Assembly: GCA_021323855.1 (NCBI GenBank)
Contig: JAJPKE010000015.1
Location: 124,001 to 188,000 of the forward strand
DNA: 64,000 nucleotides
Direction of reading: 5' to 3'
From: Chloroflexota bacterium
GTDB lineage: Bacteria; Chloroflexota; Ktedonobacteria; Ktedonobacterales; JADMIN01
Both the position numbers and the translations under genes were made by a program. Of the stretch, positions 8,617-17,924 are shown in pieces (the stretch's first letter is position 1; each line of letters starts with the position of its first letter). The notes under the pieces were generated by a model. That model ran no database searches and had not been told where the DNA came from. It worked only from the letters and a program-made list of their open reading frames with translations.

Positions 8617-10130
8617 TGGCCGGCCTCCCGTTCCGTGGCGGCGCGCAGCCGCTCGATCAACAGTGCGGCGGCGGCGCGTTCATCGCTGGCCTGTGTCGCA
8701 TCGCCGTCTGCCACACCAGCTAAGCGTTCCTCCAGCACGGTTTCGGCCTCGTGTACTGGCGAAATTGGTCCGGCGCGCGCCACCAGGCCGACCCGCGCCG
8801 CGAGACCGTCGGTCAAGCTCAGGCCGCTGGTATCCAGCTCGAATGAGAAGCAGCGCCGCTGCCCATCCGCCAGAATCTCGCGTGTCACCAACTGGTGATA
8901 CTGCTCAACCGTTAGCGGGCCGGTCAGCCGCAGCCGTACCATCGTTTCCGGCGTCGCCACCTCCGCCAGCCGTCGCCTGATGACATCCAGCGGACCGGAG
9001 AGCCTGGGTTTGGCTGCGCGCCAGAGCGGGCCGGTGACATCGCTCATCTCCGGTATGATATCTGCGCTGTCGGAAACGCCTGCAACGTCTGCATCCGGAA
9101 GTTCGAGTGCATCTGGTAGTCGTGCTGCTGGTGGCGCTGGTAGTGTGGGGGTAGCGTGTTGCCCATTTACAGGCCAGAGTTGCGCGGTGGAGATGATGAG
9201 GTCGGCGCGCGGCTGCTCTGGCACGCGCACCTGCTCCACACGCTGCACCCCGTCTTTACCAAGCTCGATCCAGGCGAAGCAGCTGTTGCCCCCGGCGCTG
9301 TCAAATTCCATGCGTTCGGTGGCGCCGCAGACGACAACCTCGCGTTCGCCGATGCGCGCTCTGCCGAAGCGGTGGATATGCCCGGCGACGATCACATGGA
9401 AGATATCCGGCAGCGCGGCGATGCTGGCGCGCATGACGAGCCGGTCGCCCTCGTTCGGCTGGCAGAGTCCCTCAATGCCTGCATGCAACACCAGCATCGC
9501 TATATCTGCCTGCGCCAATATGCCCTCTGGGTCTGCGATCTGCGCCGTTGCCAGCGGATCGCTACCCGGCGCGGCGACTGGATGATTGGAGAGACCGGCG
9601 ACCGCGATATTCAGCCCATCGAAGGTGAAGAGGCGGGGCGCGAGCGCATCATGGCGAGGAAAATAGCAGAGGCCGTCCAGCGCGGCATAGGTGCGTTGCG
9701 GGGCCTCGCCTCCCTGCTCGGTGGTCATGCGCGGCGTATCGTGGTTGCCACCGATACCGATGCTGGCGATGCCCGCGCGGCGTAAGCGCGCCAGCGCCTC
9801 CGCGACGAAGGCGCGATCCTGGTTGCTGGGCGTGGGCGTGTCGAAGAGATCGCCCGCCTGGATGAAGAGGCGCGCACCGTGTTCGATAGCATAGGTGACG
9901 GCGGCGGCGAAGCCAGCGCGCAGGCGTTGGCGGCGTTCGGCGCGGCGTAGCGGCGTCAGGCGCGGCAGGTACGCCGAAAGGTGATTGTCGCCAGTCACGA
10001 CAATACCAATGGTAGGCGGTTGTGCTCGGTCTATCGGGCGTTCACCATGCTCTTCGGTCGTGTTGTCATGTTCGTCATGCTTGTCAGGGTTGTCATGAAT
10101 ATCATGGTCGTCATCTGCTGCTATCCCCAC
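8613..10130 (-). CDS. SbcD/YhaO-like metallophosphoesterase (DNA repair nuclease subunit)
   Basis: A calcineurin-like phosphoesterase of 505 residues. The metal-binding motifs appear in order: GDNHL (about residue 47), GDLFD (93), GNHD (127) and AGHIHRFG (about 247). This is the Mre11/SbcD/YhaO nuclease pattern. A C-terminal capping region follows and probably contacts the ATPase. The first 35 residues are an odd Asp/His-rich tail (DDDHDIHDNPDKHDEHDN) with no counterpart in SbcD that I know. The start is a GTG with a poor ribosome-binding site, so the tail could be partly untranslated. It is followed by the YhaN-like gene with an ATGA overlap. Confidence 0.85.
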   Translation of the reverse strand: MGIAADDDHDIHDNPDKHDEHDNTTEEHGERPIDRAQPPTIGIVVTGDNHLSAYLPRLTPLRRAERRQRLRAGFAAAVTYAIEHGARLFIQAGDLFDTPTPSNQDRAFVAEALARLRRAGIASIGIGGNHDTPRMTTEQGGEAPQRTYAALDGLCYFPRHDALAPRLFTFDGLNIAVAGLSNHPVAAPGSDPLATAQIADPEGILAQADIAMLVLHAGIEGLCQPNEGDRLVMRASIAALPDIFHVIVAGHIHRFGRARIGEREVVVCGATERMEFDSAGGNSCFAWIELGKDGVQRVEQVRVPEQPRADLIISTAQLWPVNGQHATPTLPAPPAARLPDALELPDADVAGVSDSADIIPEMSDVTGPLWRAAKPRLSGPLDVIRRRLAEVATPETMVRLRLTGPLTVEQYHQLVTREILADGQRRCFSFELDTSGLSLTDGLAARVGLVARAGPISPVHEAETVLEERLAGVADGDATQASDERAAAALLIERLRAATEREAGQ

Positions 10131-10322
10131 AATTCACCACCACTCTCTCATCCATATTGGCAAATGGGCGCAAAAAAGCACAGTAAGGCGCAACATGACG
10201 CGAACATTCGCCGGAAACAGCACATCAAGAGAACGGAAATAGGGAACACAAAAAGAATGGGATGTCAGGAAGTGTACTGCGATGATCGCCAGCGCGTCAA
10301 TGGTATGCCAACCGCATAGGCA

Positions 10323-11249
10323 TTACGGGCGTTGCCCATAGGCGACGAAATAGGGAATGGTGTAGCGGGACCGCTGAATTTCGTCGCGTAACGCCTCTAA
10401 TATGGCAGTGTACTCCTGGTCCGTGGCAATTTTTTGCCCCACGACCAGTCCGCGAAAGCCAGAGATAAAGGCATAGGTGTTCGTCTCCATCATCTTGCCG
10501 ATATGGCCGCCATACTGGCCGATGGGAATATCTACCTGGTGCATGACCACCGATGTGAGGCCAGCCTCGCGAAGAAAGCGATCTACCTGCCTGCCCAGTT
10601 GAATATCGTTGCCGCGCCGCATCGTCGCCTCGATCAGCCAGCCGTTGAAGGTGGAGACGGCGTGGCCACTGCCCTGCATCAGTTCGCTTTCGACCAGTTC
10701 TACCCAACCGCCCGGGCGTGTCACGCGGACGAGGCGATCAACCACCACCGGCCACTGTGCGGCAGGGATGGAGCCATAGAGCAGGCGCTGATGAACAAAG
10801 TCAAAGGTTGCATCGGGAAACGGTAGGTCTTCCAGCACATTGCCCTGCACAAAAGAGTAGTTTGCGGGTCTGGGATAGCTCTGCTGTTCTGGATTCGTCT
10901 CTGTTGGCGGCACGACGAGATCCATGCCGATCACTCGTGCAGCGGGGAAAATCTGCGCCATCTCCATTGCCCAACGCCCGTTGCCGCAGCCCACATCAAG
11001 AATGCTTCCCGGCTGATTGAGCGGCGAAGCATAATTGCCACGCATCGCCGTGCGCAGCAGGTAATGCTGGAAATCAATGCGGTTCGCTTCAGTCAGGTCG
11101 CGCGGCAGAATGTAGGAATCGCCGACCATATAGCGGCGGCCACCAAGCCAGGAGAAACGCCGCCCCGAACCCGAAGCGCCAAACAGCATTCGTTGATCTT
11201 GTGCCTGTTGCGATGATTGTTTTGTGCGCCGTCTGGTGAACCATCCCAT
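10323..11249 (-). CDS. Class I SAM-dependent methyltransferase
   Basis: The 308-residue protein has the SAM-binding motif I ILDVGCGNGRWAMEMA in its first half. It is followed by the acidic strand end VIGMDL and the motif II/III region FPDATFDFVHQRLLYGSIP, typical of class I methyltransferases of the UbiE/small-molecule type. An N-terminal extension of about 45 basic and Gln-rich residues precedes the fold. The ATG at 11247-11249 is chosen because AGAGGAGA lies 7 nt upstream; a 99-residue longer in-frame reading lacks this and has a different composition. It is divergent from the GH15 gene. The substrate is unknown. Confidence 0.8.
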   Translation of the reverse strand: MGWFTRRRTKQSSQQAQDQRMLFGASGSGRRFSWLGGRRYMVGDSYILPRDLTEANRIDFQHYLLRTAMRGNYASPLNQPGSILDVGCGNGRWAMEMAQIFPAARVIGMDLVVPPTETNPEQQSYPRPANYSFVQGNVLEDLPFPDATFDFVHQRLLYGSIPAAQWPVVVDRLVRVTRPGGWVELVESELMQGSGHAVSTFNGWLIEATMRRGNDIQLGRQVDRFLREAGLTSVVMHQVDIPIGQYGGHIGKMMETNTYAFISGFRGLVVGQKIATDQEYTAILEALRDEIQRSRYTIPYFVAYGQRP

Positions 11250-11474
11250 AGAAAGTCTCCTCTGACGATCTGAGAGCGCGCCACGCACGCAAGAACACGA
11301 GACGAGTAGTGTTGTCTCCTGGCTGTTCATTGGAATCGTACTACCATGATAACACTGTACGATGCCCAATTGTCGAGGTTGGAGTTTGGCAGTGTTGCCC
11401 GTCGTTGCTTCAGCGGTATCTATGTTGCTGAGATGCTGAGATGCGCCAAAGTAGCGAGTGATGCGTATGATACT

Positions 11475-11480
11475 TATAAT
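11475..11480 (+). promoter_or_regulatory. Candidate -10 box of the GH15 gene
   Basis: A perfect TATAAT stands 51 bp upstream of the chosen GH15 start in the 281-bp divergent gap. No convincing -35 box is visible at 16-18 bp spacing, so this is tentative. Confidence 0.35.
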
Positions 11481-11530
11481 ATGTCCAGAATACAGAGCGA
11501 AAGATGTGCGAAGAGCAGAGGAGGCATCGT

Positions 11531-13648
11531 ATGGATCAGGCCCCACGTGTGGAGACGATGGTGGGCGATGGCTATGACCAACGCTACTGGCCCATCAATC
11601 AGTATGGCGTCATTGGCGATTGCCGCACGGCGGCGTTGATCGCCCCCAATGGCTCGGTGGATTGGTGTTGCCTGCCGCACTTCGACAGCCCCGCCGCCTT
11701 CTGCCGCCTGCTCGATGCCGACCGTGGCGGCTATTATCGTCTCTGCCCCACTGGCCCCAGCAAATCCTCGATGGCCTATCTTCCAGGCACCAACATCCTC
11801 GAAACCATCTTCAGCAACCAGCAGGGACGTGTACGGCTGGTGGATTTCGCGCCGATCCGCAAGCGCGAGCCGAAACCGCACATCTTAGAAGAATTGGGGG
11901 CGCTCATCACGCGCGCTCCGCATGGCCTGGCCGCCGGACTGGAACGCGAAGTAGGCAACGATGTCGCCGCCGCGCACCGCATCACGCGCATGTTGACTTG
12001 CCTGGAGGGTGAGATGCCTGTCGAACTGACGCTCAACGTCACCTTCGATTATGCCCGGCAAGAGACGATCATCGAACGCCAGATGTTCAATGACGATTCT
12101 GTCAGCGCCGTTCTCACCACACCAGGGCATGACCGCTTCCTCGTCCTCGTTGTCGAGGCGATTCACCCGCATGAAGGCGACTTACCGCCGCTGACGGCTG
12201 AGCGCGACCGGCACATCCTGCACCTGCGTACCACCGTGCGCGCGGGGAATGGCCTCATTGCGCACCTCAACTATGCCCGCACCCAGGAAGAGGCGGAGAC
12301 GCTGCTGGCGCAGTTGCGCACGCGCCAGGCGAATATGGACCTGGAAGAAACGCTCGATTACTGGCGTGAATGGTCGGCCATCTGCAAGTATACCGGCACG
12401 TATCAGCACGCCGTCACTCGTTCGGCGCTGGCGCTCAAGCTCTGCACCTTTGAGCCAACCGGTGCGATTGTCGCCGCGCCTACCACTTCGCTGCCCGAAG
12501 CCATCGGCGGCGAGCGCAACTGGGATTATCGCTATACTTGGCTGCGCGACTCAGCATTCACACTGGACGCGCTGGGGCGCCTGGGCTATATGGGCGAGGC
12601 GCGCGACTATGTTCACTTCCTGCATGACCTGCAAATCCAGTCTGGCTCCGATATTCGCATCATGTATGGCATTCGTGGCGAGCGCGGCGCAGAGCTGGCG
12701 GAGCATGAACTGTCGCATCTGGAAGGCTATCGCGGGTCGCGCCCAGTGCGCATTGGCAACGGCGCGGCGACGCAACAACAGCTCGACATTTATGGTGAAC
12801 TACTCGACGCTGCCTGCCGCTATGTTCAGCACGCGGGGTTCCGTAATCATGTGCGCAGCGGGCCAGACCGCGACCTGCGTGTCCTCTCCGCGACCATCGC
12901 CAACTACGTGATGGAGAACTGGCAGAAGCTGGATCGCGGCATCTGGGAGGTGCGTGGCGAGCCGCGCGCCTTCGTCTATTCGCGGGCGATGTGCTGGGTG
13001 GCGCTGGATCGCGCCTGCCGGATGGCGGAACATCATGGGCATCACCGGGAACGCCATCGCTGGGAGGCTGCCAAAGAAGCCATCCACGAAGATGTCTTGC
13101 AGCATGGGTTCGATCAAGAGTTGCAGAGCTTCGTGCAGGCGTATGGGACGAAGGTGCTGGATGCGGCGAATCTACGCCTGCCGCTGGCCGGTTTCCTGCC
13201 CTGGGATGATTCACGCATCGCCCGAACTGTCACGGCGACCAAACGCGAACTCTCGATGCCACAAGGATTGGTCTATCGCTATCGTCCAGCCGGCGCTGCC
13301 AAGACGCCAGACACAAAGGCAGGCAAAACCAGCCCTGGTGGCATGGGCGGCGAACCGGCTGACGACGGCTTATCCGGCAAAGAGGGGTCGTTCCTGGCCT
13401 GCGCGTTCTGGATGGTGGAGAATCTCTGCTACCTGGGCAAGGTTGAGGAGGCGCGCGAACGCTTCGAGTCGCTGTTGCATTTCACTGGCCCGCTCGGCCT
13501 CTTCGCCGAGGAACTTGATCCAGATAGCGGCGAGCAGGTGGGTAACTATCCGCAGGCGTTCACCCACATTGGCCTCATCAATAGCGCCGTGACACTTCAG
13601 CAGGCCCAAGAAGGCACGCTTTATGCTAGCATTCACGCCAACGGCTGA
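11531..13648 (+). CDS. Glycoside hydrolase family 15 protein (glucoamylase or trehalase-like)
   Basis: The 705-residue protein has the two-part GH15 layout. An N-terminal beta-sandwich region opens with YWPINQYGVIGDCRTAALIAPNGSVDWCCLPHFDSP. The (alpha/alpha)6 catalytic barrel is marked by GGERNWDYRYTWLRDSAFTLDAL near residue 330, WVALDRACRMAE, and NYPQAFTHIGLINSAVTL at the C-terminus. GH15 enzymes hydrolyse alpha-glucosidic bonds of starch, dextrin or trehalose; bacterial members of this length are often trehalases. There is no signal peptide, so it should be cytosolic. The ATG at 11531 has AGAGGAGG about 8 nt upstream, better than the in-frame ATG 27 bp earlier. Confidence 0.9.
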   Translation: MDQAPRVETMVGDGYDQRYWPINQYGVIGDCRTAALIAPNGSVDWCCLPHFDSPAAFCRLLDADRGGYYRLCPTGPSKSSMAYLPGTNILETIFSNQQGRVRLVDFAPIRKREPKPHILEELGALITRAPHGLAAGLEREVGNDVAAAHRITRMLTCLEGEMPVELTLNVTFDYARQETIIERQMFNDDSVSAVLTTPGHDRFLVLVVEAIHPHEGDLPPLTAERDRHILHLRTTVRAGNGLIAHLNYARTQEEAETLLAQLRTRQANMDLEETLDYWREWSAICKYTGTYQHAVTRSALALKLCTFEPTGAIVAAPTTSLPEAIGGERNWDYRYTWLRDSAFTLDALGRLGYMGEARDYVHFLHDLQIQSGSDIRIMYGIRGERGAELAEHELSHLEGYRGSRPVRIGNGAATQQQLDIYGELLDAACRYVQHAGFRNHVRSGPDRDLRVLSATIANYVMENWQKLDRGIWEVRGEPRAFVYSRAMCWVALDRACRMAEHHGHHRERHRWEAAKEAIHEDVLQHGFDQELQSFVQAYGTKVLDAANLRLPLAGFLPWDDSRIARTVTATKRELSMPQGLVYRYRPAGAAKTPDTKAGKTSPGGMGGEPADDGLSGKEGSFLACAFWMVENLCYLGKVEEARERFESLLHFTGPLGLFAEELDPDSGEQVGNYPQAFTHIGLINSAVTLQQAQEGTLYASIHANG

Positions 13649-13840
13649 GTCTAGGAGATAGGGGCGCTCTCGACGTTTGCCATTCTACGGGCTAGAATGT
13701 TGGCGATTCGATTCTACTCGATTCATGGTCGTGCTGATTGCGATGGGGTGATGAGTTGCCGTATGAGGCTATGCCCTGGCACATAGGCGTGCCGGCGGCA
13801 GGAAAAGGGTGTTTAAGGGTGTTTATCGTGAGGTCAGTGC

Positions 13841-15031
13841 ATGAGTAGAGGCGGAGGGAACCTTGTGGACGCGCATACAACGCATACGTCGGAGCCGCGC
13901 CAGACGCCGCCACGGGTGGTGGACCTCCGCCGGACCCGCACACCGGATATTGAAATCGTCGCCTGCCCGACGTATGACCTGTTGCTGAGCCTACAGGTGG
14001 CATTGGCCTCGCCCGATTATGACTACGCCGACTATGATGTCGGGCGCGAATGGGCGGCGGCGGCGCGGCGACGCTGTGACGAGGCGGATCCGAACGCGCT
14101 GGCGACCCTCGAACGCTACCTGGGGCATCGTCCGCCCTATGCGCTCCATGCCACCCTCATTTCGCTGGTGGCTGAATGTCCACCACCGCGCGAACCCACG
14201 CAATTCCTCGCCTGGCTGGCTGAGATACCCATCGTTCAGTTCGTCCAGGTCTTGCTCGACCACGAAGCCCAGGGGACCACCTGGCCGGACCTGCTGGCGG
14301 CGGTGCTGGCGGAGACGGCGGCAGGCCGCGAGGCGCCCGTCGCCATCCTGACAAGCCTCCTCGATTGTTTCGCCGGTGAGGTGCGCCCTACGGTGGCCGA
14401 GGTGGTGCGTGCGCCGGAGGCCGCGCGCCGCGAGCTGCTGGGCGCGCTACACGTCTGGAACGATGCGGTATTTGCCGCTGAACGTCCAGAGATCACGCCG
14501 TTCCTGGAGCGCGAGGCTGCGTTGCTGGAACGGCAGCGCGCCGAGATGCCCGCCGAGCGCTTTATCAAGGTTGCTATGCGTGGGGTGGAGTGGCGCGGGC
14601 AGGTCAGCTTCCGGCGCATTGTGCTGGCGCCAAGCTATTTCTGCCGCCCCGCCGTCTATTATCACGAGTGGCGCGGCACGCTCACCTTCTGCATTCCGGT
14701 GGAAACCGCCGTGCTGGAGGCCGAAACCCGCGCCGCCGACCCCAAAGCGCCCAGCGAAGAAATTCTTCAGTTCTTTCTGACGCTTGGCGATAAGACCCGG
14801 CTTCGCATCTTGCGCCTGCTGGCTGAACGCGAGATGTATCTGACCGAGCTGGCGGAACGGCTTGGCCTGACCAAAGCGACGACCAAACATCATATGGTGA
14901 TGCTGCGCGCCAACGGGTTCGTGATCCTCTACGAACGCGACAGGATGACCTACTACGCGCTACGGTCCGATATCGCGCGCCATGCTGCGCACCTGATCGG
15001 TGAATATCTGGGGCAGGCGGAGCAATCATAG
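13841..15031 (+). CDS. ArsR-type winged-helix regulator with a large N-terminal domain
   Basis: Residues about 310-382 form an ArsR winged helix: FLTLGDKTRLRILRLLAEREMYLTELAERLGLTKATTKHHMVMLRANGFV. The preceding 300 residues are an acidic, Arg-rich all-alpha region of unknown role, perhaps a ligand or dimerisation domain. No cysteine metal-binding motif of classical ArsR sensors is seen. Two starts are plausible: the ATG at 13841 (GAGG 7 nt upstream) and a GTG at 13865 (GGAGGG 6 nt upstream). A perfect 10-bp inverted repeat lies 85 bp behind the gene and might be a target site. Confidence 0.75.
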   Translation: MSRGGGNLVDAHTTHTSEPRQTPPRVVDLRRTRTPDIEIVACPTYDLLLSLQVALASPDYDYADYDVGREWAAAARRRCDEADPNALATLERYLGHRPPYALHATLISLVAECPPPREPTQFLAWLAEIPIVQFVQVLLDHEAQGTTWPDLLAAVLAETAAGREAPVAILTSLLDCFAGEVRPTVAEVVRAPEAARRELLGALHVWNDAVFAAERPEITPFLEREAALLERQRAEMPAERFIKVAMRGVEWRGQVSFRRIVLAPSYFCRPAVYYHEWRGTLTFCIPVETAVLEAETRAADPKAPSEEILQFFLTLGDKTRLRILRLLAEREMYLTELAERLGLTKATTKHHMVMLRANGFVILYERDRMTYYALRSDIARHAAHLIGEYLGQAEQS

Positions 15032-15116
15032 CCGCCTGCCGCAATCGCCAGCATACCAGCCGCCAGCCGTCACCTGACGGGCGCGGTAGTATTTTCTTCC
15101 CACAGAGAAAGCGGGC

Positions 15117-15142
15117 CATACTATGCCATTGCGCATAGTATG
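15117..15142. promoter_or_regulatory. 10-bp perfect inverted repeat, putative operator
   Basis: CATACTATGC (15117-15126) is mirrored as GCATAGTATG (15133-15142) with a 6-nt spacer. It lies in the 289-bp gap between the ArsR-type gene and the next plus-strand gene, about 180 bp ahead of the latter. No T tract follows, so an operator is more likely than a terminator. Confidence 0.4.
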
Positions 15143-15320
15143 CCTGTTGTTTGCGTGGCTGGCGCGGATATCAGGGGAAAGCCGGAATAACCAGGATGTG
15201 ATTATGCTGTTTGATAGACGTGTCTGGCATCGTAGATGCAAGCGCAGCAGCGGCATGTGCCGGCTAGCGTCCCGTCTGGATTGGCAGCGGTTGGAAGCGG
15301 TTGGCGAAGGGGAGTAACTT

Positions 15321-16844
15321 ATGACGACATCATCGAAGACACCCGCGCAGGGTGCGGTTCCAGATGACGGCGACCTGCGGGAAGAACACACCGCTGAATT
15401 GCCTGTTGAATCATCCCCGCCAGCAGAGGATACGGCGGAGCGAGCGGACAAAACAAAAGCTGCTGCGCCGGTGACGCGCGAACTGCCCGCCGTACAACTC
15501 AATCAACAGGCCGAGCAACCAGCCGAACAAGAACGCGAAGGTGATTCATCGCTCTCGCGCTCATCGTCGCGCCTCTCGCGTCCCAGGAAGACGACGCTGG
15601 CAATGGCCATTACCAGGCCCCCTGCATCATCCACGCCGCCCGCGCCGTCTGATGCTGAGCTGCCAACAGACGATGACGCTCCAACGCTGCGACGCAGCCA
15701 CCCCTCTGCACCGAAAGCTGGCGCTGCTCCCGCCTCTGCTGAAATCGCCGACGAGGCTGATGAGTGGTCCATTGCTGACCAGCCGACCGTCTATCTGCCG
15801 CCGGATTCGATCATTCGCTCGCGCACGACCCAGCAGGAGAAACAGCAGGACGAATCGGCTGACATGCCGGATGTGCCAGATGCGGCGACGCATGAAGATG
15901 ATGATGGCGAGGGGTATGCGCCCAGGCCGCGTCGGCCAAGTTATCCGGCGCCGCCATCTGTCCGTCGCCCTGCCGCCTCGCGTCCGCCGATTACGCCTAT
16001 GACGCCGCTGCCGCCGGGAACGGCGCGCCCGCCGTATCCGCCGCGCCGCGAGCCACGCGAGACACGGCTTCCACTCAATCGCCCGAATAACCTTCATAGC
16101 CTCAATAGTCCCAATAATCCGAATGGCCCGCGCCGCCTTGCCTCGCCGGATGGCCGCCCAATGCCGGGAACGCCGCCAACTGGCGTTCCGCGTGCGGCGC
16201 TGCCGGACCCGCGCATGGAACGCTTTCAGCGGCTGCGTGAGGGACGCATGGCGCACCAGGAGGGTGAACGCGCGCCGGATGAGCCGCGCCATGTGACGGA
16301 GATCGTGCGCCAGTGGTGGCGCGACTTGCGGCCCAACCTCAACAACGCGCTCAACTATCAGCGTGAAGCGCGCGCCAGCGGTGTGCATCCGATTCCCGCG
16401 CATGAGCCAACGCAAGGCTCATGGCTGGGCGATGCGTTTGGCCGGCTGGCGGCGTCTGCGCGCGGCATGACGGAACGCGCGCAACAGGCGATGGCGCCTC
16501 AACTCAACCGTTTGCAAGAGTTGCACGGCCACGCGGAGAACGCAGCCAATGCCTTTGTGCAAAAACTGGAAGGACCGGCGGTGCGCCAGCAAGCGCCATT
16601 GCTCGGCCCAGGGCGCATCGCCGTTTTCTTCAAGCAGGGGGTGACGGTTGGGCAGGCGCAGGCATTGCTCAGCGCGAGCCATGCGCGCCCCATCCGGCTG
16701 ATTCCACGCAAGCATGGCTTCCTGGCGCTGGTGGCGCCGGGAGAAGAAGCCGAGATAAGCGAGCGGCTGCGCGACCATCCGTATGTGCGCGATGTCGCCT
16801 ATCTCGAATACAACGAGTACGGTGAGGCTATTCCGCCGCGCTAG
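15321..16844 (+). CDS. Large disordered protein with a C-terminal subtilase-prodomain-like module
   Basis: This 507-residue protein is mostly low complexity: Pro, Ala, Arg and acidic-rich over about residues 1-330. A helical stretch rich in Gln/Ala follows (about 330-420). The last 80 residues form a compact module, IAVFFKQGVTVGQAQALLSA ... GFLALVAPGEEAEISERL ... HPYVRDVAYLE. Its pattern resembles the inhibitory prodomain of S8 (subtilisin-like) proteases, but no protease domain follows here or next door. The start has AGGGGAG 6 nt upstream. There is no signal peptide or membrane helix. It is followed immediately by an intergenic repeat. Confidence 0.7.
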   Translation: MTTSSKTPAQGAVPDDGDLREEHTAELPVESSPPAEDTAERADKTKAAAPVTRELPAVQLNQQAEQPAEQEREGDSSLSRSSSRLSRPRKTTLAMAITRPPASSTPPAPSDAELPTDDDAPTLRRSHPSAPKAGAAPASAEIADEADEWSIADQPTVYLPPDSIIRSRTTQQEKQQDESADMPDVPDAATHEDDDGEGYAPRPRRPSYPAPPSVRRPAASRPPITPMTPLPPGTARPPYPPRREPRETRLPLNRPNNLHSLNSPNNPNGPRRLASPDGRPMPGTPPTGVPRAALPDPRMERFQRLREGRMAHQEGERAPDEPRHVTEIVRQWWRDLRPNLNNALNYQREARASGVHPIPAHEPTQGSWLGDAFGRLAASARGMTERAQQAMAPQLNRLQELHGHAENAANAFVQKLEGPAVRQQAPLLGPGRIAVFFKQGVTVGQAQALLSASHARPIRLIPRKHGFLALVAPGEEAEISERLRDHPYVRDVAYLEYNEYGEAIPPR

Positions 16845-16846
16845 GG

Positions 16847-16890
16847 GACCTCACCCCCTGGCCCCCTCTCCCATAGGAGAGGGGGGGACC
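16847..16890. repeat. Intergenic repeat, copy 3, between convergent genes
   Basis: The copy begins 3 bp after the stop codon with GACCTCACCCCCTGG and contains the hairpin CCCCCTCTCC-CATA-GGAGAGGGGG. It sits between convergent genes and may act as a terminator or mRNA 3' end. Confidence 0.7.
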
Positions 16891-16931
16891 GTAGGGCAAG
16901 CAGGTTAGCGAGTGACAGGTGTTGTGGTTGG

Positions 16932-17312
16932 CTAGCGTTTGCTGGTGCGTTGCGGCGGCGGCGGGGTGGTGCGCTGGTGCGGCTGGCGATTCGCCTCCGC
17001 CTGTTCTGCCTGGCTACGGGCGGCTTCCAGCAAGAGGTCGCGGAGCAGCGAACGCGCCGCAATCCACACCAGCAGCGCGAAGACGAAACCGGCAATCACT
17101 GCGGCGAGCTGGCTGAAGCGGAAGAGTGCCATCGCGCCGAGATAGCAGGCGAGGCCCGCCAGCATAGCGAAGCCGGTGATGCCGTTGTGCAGCATCGCCT
17201 GCGCCCGTCGCTGCTGGCGTTCGTCCACTGGCGCTGGCGCGTTATTGCTGGTATTGCTGGCTGTGTTCGTGCTGTTGGACCGTGAAGATTTCCCCACGCT
17301 AGTTGTTTCCAT
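16932..17312 (-). CDS. Small membrane protein with two transmembrane helices
   Basis: The 126-residue product has a polar Ser/Thr/Asn-rich N-terminus of about 45 residues. Two hydrophobic helices follow (about 43-62 ITGFAMLAGLACYLGAMALF and 68-86 AAVIAGFVFALLVWIAARS), then a basic, Pro/Gln-rich tail. Its start overlaps the 3' end of the upstream minus-strand gene by 14 bp, so the two are probably translated from one message. I recognise no family; a small membrane partner of the upstream protein is an inference. Confidence 0.65.
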   Translation of the reverse strand: METTSVGKSSRSNSTNTASNTSNNAPAPVDERQQRRAQAMLHNGITGFAMLAGLACYLGAMALFRFSQLAAVIAGFVFALLVWIAARSLLRDLLLEAARSQAEQAEANRQPHQRTTPPPPQRTSKR

Positions 17313-17646
17313 TCACCGGCGGCTCATCGCTCGCTCCGGTTTCCATGTCCGCCTCGCTGCTATACGTGACGAGCAATTTGTTGACGCGCCCGGCAATCTC
17401 CATCCAAATATATTGCTGATACTCAAGCATCGTCGCTTGTCTCTCATCGTAGGCGCGTGAATCGGCATTGCGGCGCGCATTTTCCATGAACCGCTGTGCC
17501 AGTTCGTAGGTATGGCGCCCGCGCTCGGTCAGATACGCGCTCAGGTCGTTCAGATCACGGAGCAGCGCGGCAAGCGCCGCCATCGCGTCTTGCTCCGCAT
17601 CCCCGTTGTCTTCGTTGTCTAGCTTGTCTTCATCATAATGTGCCAT
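17299..17646 (-). CDS. Small acidic helical protein of unknown function
   Basis: The 115-residue reading from the ATG at 17644-17646 is acidic at its start (HYDEDKLDNEDNGDAEQD) and then largely helical (LRDLNDLSAYLTERGRHTYELAQRFMENARRN). GGAGGAG lies about 15 nt upstream, which is long, so a longer reading to 17796 cannot be excluded. Its stop overlaps the start of the downstream two-helix membrane protein. No function is evident. Confidence 0.55.
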   Translation of the reverse strand: MAHYDEDKLDNEDNGDAEQDAMAALAALLRDLNDLSAYLTERGRHTYELAQRFMENARRNADSRAYDERQATMLEYQQYIWMEIAGRVNKLLVTYSSEADMETGASDEPPVNGNN

Positions 17647-17924
17647 AGGTCGTGTGCGCTGCTCCTCCGAAGGATAACGAGTTCCCGCAGGATAGACGTG
17701 TTGACGACAGTGTGGTCTCTCATAAGAGTGTACCATGCGCATCCCTTCGTGTATCCCTTCCATGCGGGAATTGATGGCATATGACTTGCTGCTCATGCCG
17801 GTGCGGGGCTTGCCGTGACAGGTGGCAAGTGAAACGAGGTTTCCCGTGGAGCATTGACTGGCACCCTCTCAGGATGTCTATGGATTTCGTGTGGATGAGA
17901 AACAGGAGAAACAGGAGAAACACT

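Noticed and set aside
10040..10105. Short CATGAC-like direct repeats suggestive of a CRISPR or satellite array
   Set aside because: Units are irregular and 9-12 bp, in frame with the nuclease gene, with no spacer structure.
15123..15317. Possible 64-codon plus-strand gene before the disordered protein gene
   Set aside because: The start lies within an inverted repeat, there is no ribosome-binding site, and the composition is non-coding-like.
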